Positions 1 to 11,500 of a DNA stretch of 64,000 nt are shown piece after piece. The notes beneath the pieces were generated by a model. It saw nothing but the letters and a program-made list of their open reading frames with translations, made no database searches and was not told the DNA's origin. How positions within the stretch are numbered: position 1 is the first letter of the stretch; the number at the start of each line of letters is the position of its first letter. The stretch comes from SHZI01 sp041396045. GTDB taxonomy: Bacteria; Pseudomonadota; Gammaproteobacteria; Steroidobacterales; GCA-2729495. Location: the NCBI GenBank assembly GCA_041396045.1, contig JAWKZI010000007.1, positions 109,176-173,175 on the forward strand. The letters are read 5' to 3'. The position numbers were made by a program, and so were the translations under genes.

Positions 1-1299
1 GTCGCCATCCAGAAGCGTTATACGCCGCCCGCCATTTTCCAGAAGTTTGACCACCAGAGCCCGCGCCACCGCCGACTTGCCGGCACCGGACAGTCCGGTA
101 AAGAAGATCGTGAATCCTTGCTGGTGTCGGGCGGGGTGCGTTCGCCTGAGTTCGGCAACAACCTTGGGGAACGAGAACCATTCCGGAATTTCAAGCCCCT
201 CGTTCAAGCGACGGCGGAACTCCGTGCCGGAGATGTTGAGGATCTTTTCGCCCTTCTTAGCCTCGTCCGCCGTGACGTACTGCGCGCGGTCCTCTACATA
301 AACCATTTCCCGGAACGGCACCATGCTGATGTCCAGTTCCTCGGCAAAGTCGCGCATCAACTCCTGCGCGTCGTACGGACCGTAGAACGGCTTGCCCCTG
401 GAGTTCAGTCCGGGACCGGCATGGTCCCGACCGACGATGAAGTGTGTGCAGCCGTAATTCTTGCGAATGATCGCGTGCCACAGCGCCTCACGCGGGCCTG
501 CCATGCGCATGGCAAGGTTCAGCAGCGAGAGCGCCGTGGTCTGTTCAGGATACTGCTCCAGGACATGCTCGTAGCAGCGCACACGCGTGTAGTGATCCAC
601 GTCACCGGGCTTCGTCAGGCCAACAACCGGATGAATCAGCAGATTCGCCTCGACTTCGCGCGCCGCCCTGAATGTCAGTTCCTGGTGGGCACGATGCAGG
701 GGATTGCGCGTCTGGAACGCAACCACCTTGCGCCAGCCGAGTTTCCGGAACTGCGCACGAAGTTCTGCCGGTGAATGACGCCATCCACGAAAATCGTAGT
801 GAACTGGCGGCTCAACTCCACGCACGACGCCGCCGATGTAGACCGGCCCCGCAATGTTGTGCAAATAGCTTACGGATGGATGTTCAAGGTCATCCTCGCC
901 AAAAACGGCCTGTGCCTCCCGGGCCTTGTCCGGCGTCCAGATGTCAGAGATTGTCAGGGTGGCGATCAGGAGGCCTTCCTGGTCGCGCAGTGCAATGCTT
1001 TCGCCGACCTGCACACTGTCGGCAAAGCCCTGGCTCACGTCGAGCGTGACTGGTATCGGCCAGAGTATTCCGGAGCTCAGGCGCATGTTGTGCACCACGC
1101 CATCGTAGTCCGCCTTGCCCAGGAACCCGGTCAGCGGTGAAAACGCACCATTCAGGATCAGGTCTAGATCGCAAAGCTGCCGATCGCTGAGATCCCAGGA
1201 CTTGTAGTTCCGGGCTTTTTGCTTCTCGCTCTCGGCAGCCGGCTTGCCCAGATAAAGCTCTTTGAGTTCGCCGCCATGTGGTGCCTTGAACGCGCCCAT
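1..1299 (-). CDS. Bifunctional ATP sulfurylase / adenylyl-sulfate kinase, C-terminus cut by window edge
   Basis: Sulfate activation: the N-terminal part makes adenylyl sulfate from sulfate and ATP, the C-terminal part phosphorylates it to PAPS. The frame is open for 433 residues from ATG at 1299 to base 1, so the protein continues past the edge. Seen: GAFSPLTGFLG (residues 51-61), the sulfurylase HIGH-like motif QTRNPLHRAHQ (196-206), GRDHAGPG (290-297), then a kinase P-loop GLSGAGKS (402-409). AGGAG lies 9 bases before the ATG, which supports that start over the GTG six bases upstream. This is the single-chain sulfurylase type, not CysDN. The fused kinase domain favours an assimilatory role, but a dissimilatory role cannot be excluded from one gene. 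Confidence 0.95.
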   Translation of the reverse strand, partial: MGAFKAPHGGELKELYLGKPAAESEKQKARNYKSWDLSDRQLCDLDLILNGAFSPLTGFLGKADYDGVVHNMRLSSGILWPIPVTLDVSQGFADSVQVGESIALRDQEGLLIATLTISDIWTPDKAREAQAVFGEDDLEHPSVSYLHNIAGPVYIGGVVRGVEPPVHYDFRGWRHSPAELRAQFRKLGWRKVVAFQTRNPLHRAHQELTFRAAREVEANLLIHPVVGLTKPGDVDHYTRVRCYEHVLEQYPEQTTALSLLNLAMRMAGPREALWHAIIRKNYGCTHFIVGRDHAGPGLNSRGKPFYGPYDAQELMRDFAEELDISMVPFREMVYVEDRAQYVTADEAKKGEKILNISGTEFRRRLNEGLEIPEWFSFPKVVAELRRTHPARHQQGFTIFFTGLSGAGKSAVARALVVKLLENGGRRITLLDGD

Positions 1300-1348
1300 C
1301 GTCACTTGCTCCTGCTGGTCGGGTTGTTATATCGGATATGGGGTGCGG

Positions 1349-1382
1349 AAAAAAAATCGGCGCACTCAAAGGTGCGCCGATT
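1349..1382 (-). terminator. Rho-independent terminator after ssb
   Basis: An 11-bp perfect stem (1355-1365 with 1372-1382, 6-base loop) is followed on the minus strand by a run of eight T (1349-1356 as A on plus). It lies 30 bases after the ssb stop and before the sulfurylase start, so it ends ssb transcription. Confidence 0.9.
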
Positions 1383-1411
1383 TGCAGGCTGGAGCTTGTC
1401 AGCTCAGAAAC

Positions 1412-1945
1412 TCAGAAGGGTATATCGTCGTCAAAATCTGCAGATTCCGCAGCAGCACTACCCGCTCCGCCTCCGGCTGACCCGGATCCGCCTGATCCTG
1501 ACCCACCTGATCTGGCAGCGCCAGACGCGGGCCTGGAGCCCCGGGAGCCGCGGCCACTGCGAGCATCGGTATCGTCACCATCCGGTGCCATGCCACCGCT
1601 GGAGCCAGAACCTCTGGAGTCCAGCATCTGCATCTGATCCGCGATGATCTCGGTGCTATAGCGATCGTTGCCGTCCTTGTCCTGCCACTTGCGGGTGCGC
1701 AGCCGGCCCTCGATATAGACCTTGGAGCCCTTCTTCAGATACTCCGCGCAAATCTCGGCCAGGCGGTCGAATGATGCGATGCGGTGCCACTCGGTTCGCT
1801 CCTGCGCTTCGCCGGTTTCCCGATCCTTGAAGCGCTCGCTGGTGGCAATGGAAAAGTTGGTTGCTGCCTTGCCGCTAGGCATATAGCGAGTCTCGGGATC
1901 CCGCCCCAGATTGCCGATCAGGATGACTTTATTTATACCGCTCAT
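1412..1945 (-). CDS. ssb: Single-stranded DNA-binding protein
   Basis: 177 residues. The N-terminal OB fold (about 1-110) starts MSGINKVILIGNLGRDPE and contains the EWHRI segment; a Gly/Ser-rich linker (about 112-168) leads to the acidic tip DDDIPF that recruits replication and repair partners. SSB coats single-stranded DNA as a tetramer. It is divergent from uvrA across a 176-bp gap, the same arrangement as in E. coli. No LexA-type box was recognised in the gap. Confidence 0.97.
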   Translation of the reverse strand: MSGINKVILIGNLGRDPETRYMPSGKAATNFSIATSERFKDRETGEAQERTEWHRIASFDRLAEICAEYLKKGSKVYIEGRLRTRKWQDKDGNDRYSTEIIADQMQMLDSRGSGSSGGMAPDGDDTDARSGRGSRGSRPASGAARSGGSGSGGSGSAGGGAGSAAAESADFDDDIPF

Positions 1946-2048
1946 AGGGTGGCCATTCTAAGGCTCTGCGGTCCAAAAGCCACTCGAATTTCTGATCTTA
2001 TCCTGGTGCAACAGCCTGCCAGCGGTGGTCATCCGGACATTGCAGCCT

Positions 2049-2077
2049 TTGGCCGCGGATCTTCCGGAACGTATAGT
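2049..2077 (+). promoter_or_regulatory. Candidate sigma70 promoter for uvrA
   Basis: TTGGCC (2049-2054), a 17-base spacer and TATAGT (2072-2077), 45 bases before the uvrA ATG. The match is by eye only; no known operator was seen beside it. Confidence 0.45.
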
Positions 2078-2121
2078 GGGAGGTTCCGTCAGCATCGCTC
2101 ATCGCCACGCATATCGAAGCC

Positions 2122-4950
<2,829 letters not shown>

Positions 4951-5029
4951 GGTTCCGGCAGCCTGACCCCGTGTCCGTACGCAGCAAACACTCGTCGTGG
5001 CCGAATTCTATCGGCTACACTTCCGGCTC

Positions 5030-6061
5030 ATGAACAAACCGGCACGAACGCCGACCTCTACCTGCCGTGCCGTAAGCCAGCTGACCGCACTGGTTGGCGG
5101 AAGTCCTCTAGTAGAAATCTGCTACGCCTTCAACGGCAAGCGCCGACGCATCTACGCCAAATACGAATCCATGAACATGACCGGCAGCGTCAAGGATCGC
5201 ATGGCGCTGCACATTCTCAAGCGGGCGGCTGAGCGCGGCGAGCTGCAGCCTGGTTCGATAATCGTCGAGGCATCCAGTGGCAATACCGGTATTTCCTTCG
5301 CAGCCATTGGCCGGGCACTGGGCCACCGTGTCCGGATCTACATGCCGGACTGGATGAGTCTGGAACGTACACAACTGATGCGCGGACTGGGCACCGATGT
5401 GGTCCCGGTGTCAAAGGCACAGGGAGGGTTCGTCGGATCCATCAGGATGACCGAGGAGTACGCGGCCGAAAATCCACGTGCCTACCTGCCCCGCCAGTTC
5501 GCCAATGCCGACAATGTCGAGGCTCACGAGCTGACGACCGGGCCGGAAATTGTGGCCCAGCTGAAGCAGCTCGGCCGGGTAGCCGATGCCTTCGTCGCAG
5601 GTGTCGGAACTGGCGGCACTGTGATGGGTGTCGGCCGCGCCTTGCGCAGCACCGGGCTACAGGTCCGGGTGCATCCACTGGAACCGGCGAACTCACCAAC
5701 GCTGCGCACGGGTAAAAAGGATGGCAGCCACCGGATCCAGGGCATCAGCGACGAATTCATCCCGGAAATCGTCAAGCTGGATCAGCTCGATCCGGTCGTG
5801 GATGTGTGGGATGGCGATGCGATCCTGATGGCCCAGGCCCTCGGCCACCGCCTCGGGCTTGCAGTTGGCATATCGTCGGGTGCAAATGTGATAGGAGCAA
5901 TGAAGCTCGTTGAGGAGCTTGGTCCGGAAGCAGTAGTGGTCACTGTGCTGCCGGACTCCAGCAAGAAGTATCTTTCGACCGCCCTGCCACAGGCTGAACC
6001 ACCGCAGGAGGACTACCTCACGCCGCTCGTACAGCTGCAGTCTTTTATCGGCGTCCGGTAG
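5030..6061 (+). CDS. PLP-dependent cysteine synthase (CysK/CysM family)
   Basis: Makes cysteine from O-acetylserine (or a related activated serine) and sulfide. 343 residues from ATG 5030; the frame is open to 4997 but nothing upstream resembles the family. The PLP lysine is K55 in SVKDR, the phosphate/substrate loop is SSGNTG (82-87), and GTGGT and SSGAN further on complete the fold type II signature. The GGFVGSIRMTEEYA segment is closer to CysM-type enzymes than to CysK as I remember them. The sulfate-activation enzyme at the left edge makes a sulfur-assimilation role sensible, though the genes are not in one operon. Cystathionine beta-synthase-like activity is an alternative. Confidence 0.88.
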   Translation: MNKPARTPTSTCRAVSQLTALVGGSPLVEICYAFNGKRRRIYAKYESMNMTGSVKDRMALHILKRAAERGELQPGSIIVEASSGNTGISFAAIGRALGHRVRIYMPDWMSLERTQLMRGLGTDVVPVSKAQGGFVGSIRMTEEYAAENPRAYLPRQFANADNVEAHELTTGPEIVAQLKQLGRVADAFVAGVGTGGTVMGVGRALRSTGLQVRVHPLEPANSPTLRTGKKDGSHRIQGISDEFIPEIVKLDQLDPVVDVWDGDAILMAQALGHRLGLAVGISSGANVIGAMKLVEELGPEAVVVTVLPDSSKKYLSTALPQAEPPQEDYLTPLVQLQSFIGVR

Positions 6062-6063
6062 CA

Positions 6064-6933
6064 ATGGGGCCAATCCGCTTCATCTTTCCGGCCTTTGTCC
6101 TGGCGATGTGGGTGATCTGCGGCATTGGCCTGACACAAGGCACGTGGACCGGAATTCACTGGGCCATGCTGGCAGTCGCACATGTGAGCTGTGCAGTCAT
6201 ATTTCGCAACTTCGTCTTCGTTTTTTCCTACGGCTACGGCATCAGCATGATGCTTCTGAACCTCATGATCATGGTCTGGCGCCCCGTACCCGCAGCGCTC
6301 ATCGTTGGTGGATTGGGTTTGGCCTACGGTATCCGTCTGACCTGGTTCGTCCATGCCCGTCACCACAGCGGCGTCTACGACGCGGCCAGGCGGCGGGTTG
6401 AGCACACCAAGGCCGACACCAGTGCCGACGTCCCGCTGCCTCTGCGCCTCTTCATGTGGATCAGCTGTGGCTGGTTGATGACCTTCGTGGCCATGCCAAC
6501 ATGGGTAGCAGCAAACACCATGGGCAACCTGTCGCGTGGAACCCTGGCCGGTGCCAGCCTGATGCTTGCCGGATTGCTTCTGGAGACGATTGCGGACAGG
6601 CAGAAGCAACGTGCGAAGGCCGTGAACCCGGATCAGGTCGTTGTGCATGGCCTCTATTCACGGGTGAGACACCCCAACTATCTGGGCGAGATCATTTTCC
6701 AGACTGGTCTGCTGGTCGTCGTGCCCGCGACTTTGACCGCAGGAGGGGTGGCAGATGCCGGAGTTACGAAAAGCTGGGCCATGGTTGCCGGTCTGCTTGG
6801 GCCGCTATACATCGTGATCCTGATGTACTTTGCGGCACGCGACCAAGACCGCCGGCAAGCCGAACGCTACGGTCAGGATCCTGCGTTCCGCACCTGGCGA
6901 CAACAGAGTTCAATGCTGCTGCCCGGGTTGTAG
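6064..6933 (+). CDS. DUF1295 / steroid 5-alpha-reductase-like membrane protein
   Basis: 289 residues, a polytopic membrane protein with about six to seven hydrophobic segments. The C-terminal signature GLYSRVRHPNYLGEI (about 198-212) is typical of the DUF1295 and isoprenylcysteine methyltransferase-like fold; the true substrate is unknown for most members. The ATG follows the cysteine synthase stop by two bases, so the two are probably cotranscribed, and the CorA GTG lies 5 bases beyond its stop. Calling it a steroid or lipid reductase would be a family-level guess. Confidence 0.85.
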   Translation: MGPIRFIFPAFVLAMWVICGIGLTQGTWTGIHWAMLAVAHVSCAVIFRNFVFVFSYGYGISMMLLNLMIMVWRPVPAALIVGGLGLAYGIRLTWFVHARHHSGVYDAARRRVEHTKADTSADVPLPLRLFMWISCGWLMTFVAMPTWVAANTMGNLSRGTLAGASLMLAGLLLETIADRQKQRAKAVNPDQVVVHGLYSRVRHPNYLGEIIFQTGLLVVVPATLTAGGVADAGVTKSWAMVAGLLGPLYIVILMYFAARDQDRRQAERYGQDPAFRTWRQQSSMLLPGL

Positions 6934-6937
6934 GCCA

Positions 6938-7903
6938 GTGATTGTCAGTTGCATCGCCTACCGTGAAGGCAAGAGCCTGGGTGACATTCACATCGATAGC
7001 ATCAGCGAACTGCTACAGGCGCCCGGAACCTTTATATGGATGGGCCTGCATGAACCGGACACCCAGCTCCTGCGCAAGGTTCAGGAGGAATTCTCCCTCC
7101 ACGATCTGGCCATCGAAGATGCGCTGCATGCCCACCAGCGCCCCAAAATCGAGGCCTATGCCAACTCACTGTTCATCGTGGTCGAAGCCGCTCGACTTGC
7201 AAATGACGAAGTCTGCTTCGGTGAAACCCATGTGTTCATCGGCCAGGGCTTCATCATCACGATTCGCCATGGATCTTCGGTCAGCTACGCTCCGGTTCGC
7301 CAGAAGTGCGAGGCTTCACCAGGCCGACTCCGCCTGGGTCCTGGTTATGCGCTGTACTCGGTCCTTGACTTCGTGGTTGACAACTATCAGCCGGTAGCCG
7401 AACGGTTGCAGGCACGGTTTCAGGAACTCGAACAGGAGATGTTCGACAAATCCTTCGATCGTGACTCGATCAGTCGGCTATACCGGCTGAAAGGCGAGCT
7501 GATAAAACTTCGCGATGCGGTCGGCCCCATCAACGAAATCAGCAATCAACTGATTCGCTTTCATGAAGACATTGTCCGCAAGGAGCTCCGACCCTATTTC
7601 CGCGATGTTGAGGATCACGTTACGCGCATCACGAAAGCCATCGACAATACCCGGGAAATGCTGACCACGGCCATTCAGGTCAATCTGGCGCTGGTCACCG
7701 TCGGGCAGAATGAGGTTGTGAAACGCCTCGCCGGCTGGGGTGCGATCCTTGCGATACCTACCGTTGTTTTCAGCATGTATGGAATGAACTTTGGTCACAT
7801 GCCGGAACTGCACCTGCGGTATGGCTATCCACTGGTCGTGGGCCTGACTGTCGCGGCGTGCGTCTTGCTTCACCGCCGACTGGTGCGTGCCGGCTGGATC
7901 TAG
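6938..7903 (+). CDS. corA: CorA-family divalent cation transporter
   Basis: Inner-membrane Mg2+/Co2+ channel, pentameric. 321 residues from GTG 6938, which begins MIVSCIAYREG as CorA proteins do; longer in-frame starts would overlap the preceding gene. The C-terminal transmembrane hairpin carries the selectivity motif YGMNF (near 7775-7790) followed by a second helix. Length matches the family (about 316). The 3' end overlaps the convergent trpS stop by 4 bases. A second Mg2+ transporter type (mgtE) is encoded at 58.1-59.5 kb. Confidence 0.93.
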   Translation: MIVSCIAYREGKSLGDIHIDSISELLQAPGTFIWMGLHEPDTQLLRKVQEEFSLHDLAIEDALHAHQRPKIEAYANSLFIVVEAARLANDEVCFGETHVFIGQGFIITIRHGSSVSYAPVRQKCEASPGRLRLGPGYALYSVLDFVVDNYQPVAERLQARFQELEQEMFDKSFDRDSISRLYRLKGELIKLRDAVGPINEISNQLIRFHEDIVRKELRPYFRDVEDHVTRITKAIDNTREMLTTAIQVNLALVTVGQNEVVKRLAGWGAILAIPTVVFSMYGMNFGHMPELHLRYGYPLVVGLTVAACVLLHRRLVRAGWI

Positions 7904-8907
7904 CCAGCGATTGGGCGAATGCCGACGGCGTGCCGGATCTTCCGGATAAACGGACGTGCCACGTTCCGGGCGCGCTCCGCACCAGCTTTGAGAGCCTGCT
8001 CGACGTGGTCCGGATTGGCGATCAGTCGTTCGTATTCAATGCGGGCGGGTGTCAGGTGAGCGTCGAGAAAGGTGTACAACTCCTGTTTCAGATCACCCCA
8101 TCCGGCACCATCGGCGTGACGTTGGGCATAATTGGCCGCTTCTGCTGCGGTAGCAAATGCCTGATAGATTTCAAACAGCGTTGAACCAGCTGTTTCCTTG
8201 GGCACGCCGGGCTCCAGCGAATTGGTCTTGATACGCATGATCAGCTTGCGCAACTTGCTGGAAGACACAAAAAGCGGGATGGCATTCCCGTAGCTCTTGC
8301 TCATCTTGCGACCGTCCAGTCCGGTGAGCGTTGCTGTAGTGGCGTCGATCGCTGCCTCTGGAATCACAAAGTGCTCGCCATAGATGTGATTGAAACGTTG
8401 GGCAATGTCCCGGGCCATTTCCACATGCTGCTTCTGGTCGCGGCCTACAGGCACCCGGTGCGCCTTGAACATCAGGATGTCTGCAGCCATCAGGATCGGA
8501 TAGGAAAACAGCCCCATCGTGACCCCTTTGTCGGGGTCAGCATTGCCCGCTTCCTCGTTGGACTGCACCGCAGCCTTGTAGGCATGCGCCCGATTCATCA
8601 ATCCCTTGGCGGTTACGGTGGTCAGGATCCACGTCAGCTCGGGAATTTCCGGTATGTCGGACTGTCGATAGAAAGCCGAACGTTCGGTGTCCAGCCCCAG
8701 GGCCAGCCACGCCGCCGCCACTTCCAGACTCGACTGACGCAGTATTGCCGGATCCTGGTTCTTGACGAGCGCATGGTAATCAGCCAGAAAATAGAACGAT
8801 TGAACATCAGCCCGCTGGCTGGCGGCGATTGCCGGTCGAATTGCACCCACATAGTTGCCCAGATGGGGTGTGCCAGTAGTCGTAATGCCGGTCAGGTGCG
8901 TTTCCAT
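7900..8907 (-). CDS. trpS: Tryptophanyl-tRNA synthetase
   Basis: Charges tRNA-Trp. 335 residues, the usual length for bacterial TrpRS. The class I HIGH-equivalent is TPHLGNYVGA (about 13-22) and the KMSKS loop is present in full inside GRKMSKSYGN. ATG 8907 begins METHLTGITTTG, a normal N-terminus. It is divergent from pepQ with a spacer of about 50 bp. The cognate tRNA-Trp gene is at 48972-49047. Confidence 0.97.
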   Translation of the reverse strand: METHLTGITTTGTPHLGNYVGAIRPAIAASQRADVQSFYFLADYHALVKNQDPAILRQSSLEVAAAWLALGLDTERSAFYRQSDIPEIPELTWILTTVTAKGLMNRAHAYKAAVQSNEEAGNADPDKGVTMGLFSYPILMAADILMFKAHRVPVGRDQKQHVEMARDIAQRFNHIYGEHFVIPEAAIDATTATLTGLDGRKMSKSYGNAIPLFVSSSKLRKLIMRIKTNSLEPGVPKETAGSTLFEIYQAFATAAEAANYAQRHADGAGWGDLKQELYTFLDAHLTPARIEYERLIANPDHVEQALKAGAERARNVARPFIRKIRHAVGIRPIAG

Positions 8908-8956
8908 AACAGCTGTAGTTTATATTGAGACTCTCGATTCTGCGGAAAACATCCCA

Positions 8957-10285
8957 GTGTACCCAGCACCCCGCCTTTACCGATCACATATCGCAGCCAT
9001 GTTGGCCCGCTACGATGCTGCTCTGGAATCCAGCCAGTTTGATGGTGTGCTCATTGGCGCCGGCACACCTTCCCCTGTTTTCCGGGATGATCAGGAACAT
9101 CCGTACCGTGCTGAACCGCTCTTCCTGCAGTGGGCACCGCTCACCGCTCACCCCGGTTCGGCACTGCTGTACCGGCCGGGTCGTCGCCCCGTGCTGCTGG
9201 TGCTGGAGGCAGACGACTTCTGGTACCAGGCTGCACCTCTGCCGGCCGGGCCCTGGCGCAAAATGTTTGACGTTCGCGTCATTTCACGGAGGGAGCAGAT
9301 CCGCCGCCATGTGCGCTCCGGCAAGCAACGGCTGGCACTGCTCGGCGATCCATTGCAGTGGCGCGGCCTTGATCTGGCCGGCACTGCAAATCCAAAACGC
9401 CTGCTGACGTATCTGGACTACCAGCGAGCATACAAAACACCGTGGGAAATTGGCTGTATTGAGGCAGCAACGACCCTGGCATTGACCGGCCATCGCGCTG
9501 TACGCCAGGCGTTCAGCGCCGGCTGCAGCGAGTTCGAGATGGGTCTGGTATTTCTTGCAGCATGCGGACAGATGGATCACGAACTGCCCTACCCCGCCAT
9601 CATCGCAGCCAACCACAATGGCGCCACCCTGCATTACCAGCACAGGTCGAGGCAGCAGCTGCCAGCCAGCAAGCGGCACAGTCTGTTGCTTGACGCCGGC
9701 TGCAGTCATGGTGGCTATGCATCCGATATCACGCGCAGTCACGCCGCCCGCCGTGGCGAGTTCGCCAGCATGATTCGCGGGCTGAATCAGGCTCAGCAAA
9801 GGCTATGCAAACGTGTTGCCCCCGGCGTCGCCTTTCCGGAACTGCAATTGGCTGCTCATCACGAAATTGCCCAGTTGCTGTCTGATTGGGATCTGGTGCA
9901 AATGCCGCCCGAAGACATGGTCGCACAGCGCATTACTGATGCATTTCTGCCCCATGGGCTCGGCCACCTCCTGGGCCTGCAGGTGCACGACGTTGGCGGC
10001 GGGCTCGCAGGCACGCGCGGCGGCGAGTTGCCTCGGCCTTCACGGTTTCCTCGCCTGCGTCTGACGCGCCCGCTGGAACCGGGCATGGTGGTTACCATCG
10101 AACCAGGAATCTACTTCATAGACTCGTTGCTGGCGCAACTGAAGAAGCGACGTGTTGCACGACACATACATTGGCGTGATATCGCCAGACTGCGTCGCTT
10201 CGGCGGCATTCGTATCGAAGACAACGTCGTGGTGACCGAAAAAGGCTATCGAAACCTCACCCGGGAACTCGAAACGGCGCCTTGA
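8957..10285 (+). CDS. pepQ: Xaa-Pro dipeptidase (PepQ type)
   Basis: M24-family metallopeptidase that splits Xaa-Pro dipeptides in the cytoplasm. From GTG 8957 it is 442 residues, close to the E. coli enzyme (443); the N-terminus then reads MYPAPRLYRSHIAAML, like PepQ. The frame is open to 8855, but that stretch overlaps trpS. The five metal ligands are visible: D in LLDAGC, D in ASDITR, H in HGLGHLLGLQVHD, E in TIEPGIYF and E in RIEDNVV. PepQ rather than PepP is preferred because of the FPRLRLTRPLEPGMV stretch and overall length. Confidence 0.93.
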   Translation: MYPAPRLYRSHIAAMLARYDAALESSQFDGVLIGAGTPSPVFRDDQEHPYRAEPLFLQWAPLTAHPGSALLYRPGRRPVLLVLEADDFWYQAAPLPAGPWRKMFDVRVISRREQIRRHVRSGKQRLALLGDPLQWRGLDLAGTANPKRLLTYLDYQRAYKTPWEIGCIEAATTLALTGHRAVRQAFSAGCSEFEMGLVFLAACGQMDHELPYPAIIAANHNGATLHYQHRSRQQLPASKRHSLLLDAGCSHGGYASDITRSHAARRGEFASMIRGLNQAQQRLCKRVAPGVAFPELQLAAHHEIAQLLSDWDLVQMPPEDMVAQRITDAFLPHGLGHLLGLQVHDVGGGLAGTRGGELPRPSRFPRLRLTRPLEPGMVVTIEPGIYFIDSLLAQLKKRRVARHIHWRDIARLRRFGGIRIEDNVVVTEKGYRNLTRELETAP

Positions 10286-10390
10286 GCGACTGGCCGCATG
10301 GCCGTTCGGGTGCGGCATTTCGTCCGGTGCGCACCGCGAGTGGCGGGTTGATCTGCTAAAGTTCCGGTTTAAGCGATACCCTCCAAAAAA

Positions 10391-11482
10391 TTGAACAACA
10401 ACAGTCTCTTGGCTGCACCCTGCCCGGGCGCTCACAGAATAATTCTCGTACTGGTCCTGAGCTGTGTGCTCAGCGCTTGCGGCTCGGATGTGGGTCAGAG
10501 CCTGGTCCAGGGTTCCGGTGATTCGTCCGGGTCAACGGGCCCAACCGTGACCGTCATAACGCAACGCGTCGTGCCACGCTCGTTTACCGAGCGGTTCACG
10601 GCACTCGGCACTGCGCGTGCCAATGAGTCGATCGACGTTACTGCACGCACCAGCAGCATCATTACCAGCATCAATTTTCGCGAGGGCCAGCAGGTACGCA
10701 AAGGTGACACGCTGGTCGAACTGGATGCCCGCCAGGAGAGCGCCAGCCTGAGCCTTGCTGAAGCCCAGTTGAAGCAGGCTGAAAATCAGTACCAGCGCAG
10801 CCATGCGCTAGCCGCCAGCAACGTGGTATCCGCCGCCGACCTGGAGCAGCTCGAAGCAAACCTGATGGTGGCAAAAGCCCAGGTGTGGGGTGCCCGGGCG
10901 CGACTCGACACCCTGTCGGTCAAGGCCCCGTTCGACGGTACCGTGGGTTTACGCAAGGTCAGCATGGGTGATCTGGTCGGCCCTGACTCCCAGATCACCA
11001 CACTCGATGACATGAGCGTTATCAAGCTGGAGTTTGGCATTCCTGAATCCTTTACCAGCGATATTCGAATCGGCATGCCAATCGCGGCCGACAGTACGGT
11101 ATATCCTGGCCATCCCTTCAAAGGGGTGGTCACTGCGATTGATTCGCGGGTTGACCCGATTACCCGGGCGGTGACTGTGGTGGCTACCGTGCCAAACGAT
11201 GATCGAATGTTGAAGCCCGGCATGTTTTTGACTGCGACGCTCGAAAAGAAGCGTGACAACGTACTACTGATCCCCGAAGAGGCGCTGGTACCGCGTGAGG
11301 GTCGACAGTTTGTGTTTGTGGTCGAAGACGGCAAGGCTGTTGAACGCGAGGTCACGCTCGGTGGCCGTGCACCAGGCCTGGCGGAGATTCGGGAGGGCCT
11401 GACCGCCGACGCCCAGGTGATTACCGAGGGTACACAACGAGTACAAACGGGCTCGGCTGTTCGGGTTGCCCCGAACAGCTAG
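10391..11482 (+). CDS. RND efflux periplasmic adaptor lipoprotein
   Basis: HlyD/AcrA-type membrane fusion protein that links an inner-membrane RND pump to an outer-membrane channel. 363 residues with TTG at 10391; the signal peptide ends in a lipobox LSAC (Cys near residue 30). A lipoyl half-motif (REGQQVRKGDTLVELDARQ), an alpha-hairpin rich in Gln/Ala and a second lipoyl half (KAPFDGTVGLRKVSMGD) appear in the expected order. It is 18 bases upstream of the pump gene. No outer-membrane channel gene is adjacent, so a TolC-like protein from elsewhere would be needed. Confidence 0.93.
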   Translation: MNNNSLLAAPCPGAHRIILVLVLSCVLSACGSDVGQSLVQGSGDSSGSTGPTVTVITQRVVPRSFTERFTALGTARANESIDVTARTSSIITSINFREGQQVRKGDTLVELDARQESASLSLAEAQLKQAENQYQRSHALAASNVVSAADLEQLEANLMVAKAQVWGARARLDTLSVKAPFDGTVGLRKVSMGDLVGPDSQITTLDDMSVIKLEFGIPESFTSDIRIGMPIAADSTVYPGHPFKGVVTAIDSRVDPITRAVTVVATVPNDDRMLKPGMFLTATLEKKRDNVLLIPEEALVPREGRQFVFVVEDGKAVEREVTLGGRAPGLAEIREGLTADAQVITEGTQRVQTGSAVRVAPNS

Positions 11483-11500
11483 GCCAGAGGAATAACATCA

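Noticed and set aside
118..774. 218-codon plus-strand open frame at the left edge
   Set aside because: It is antisense to the sulfurylase/kinase gene, which has clear motifs and is open for 433 codons.
1946..2121. LexA/SOS operator between ssb and uvrA
   Set aside because: No CTGT-N8-ACAG site was found; a shorter CTGG..ACAG palindrome does not fit the known spacing.
10286..10390. Possible regulator gene or operator before the RND operon
   Set aside because: Only 105 bases, no ORF and no clear palindrome.
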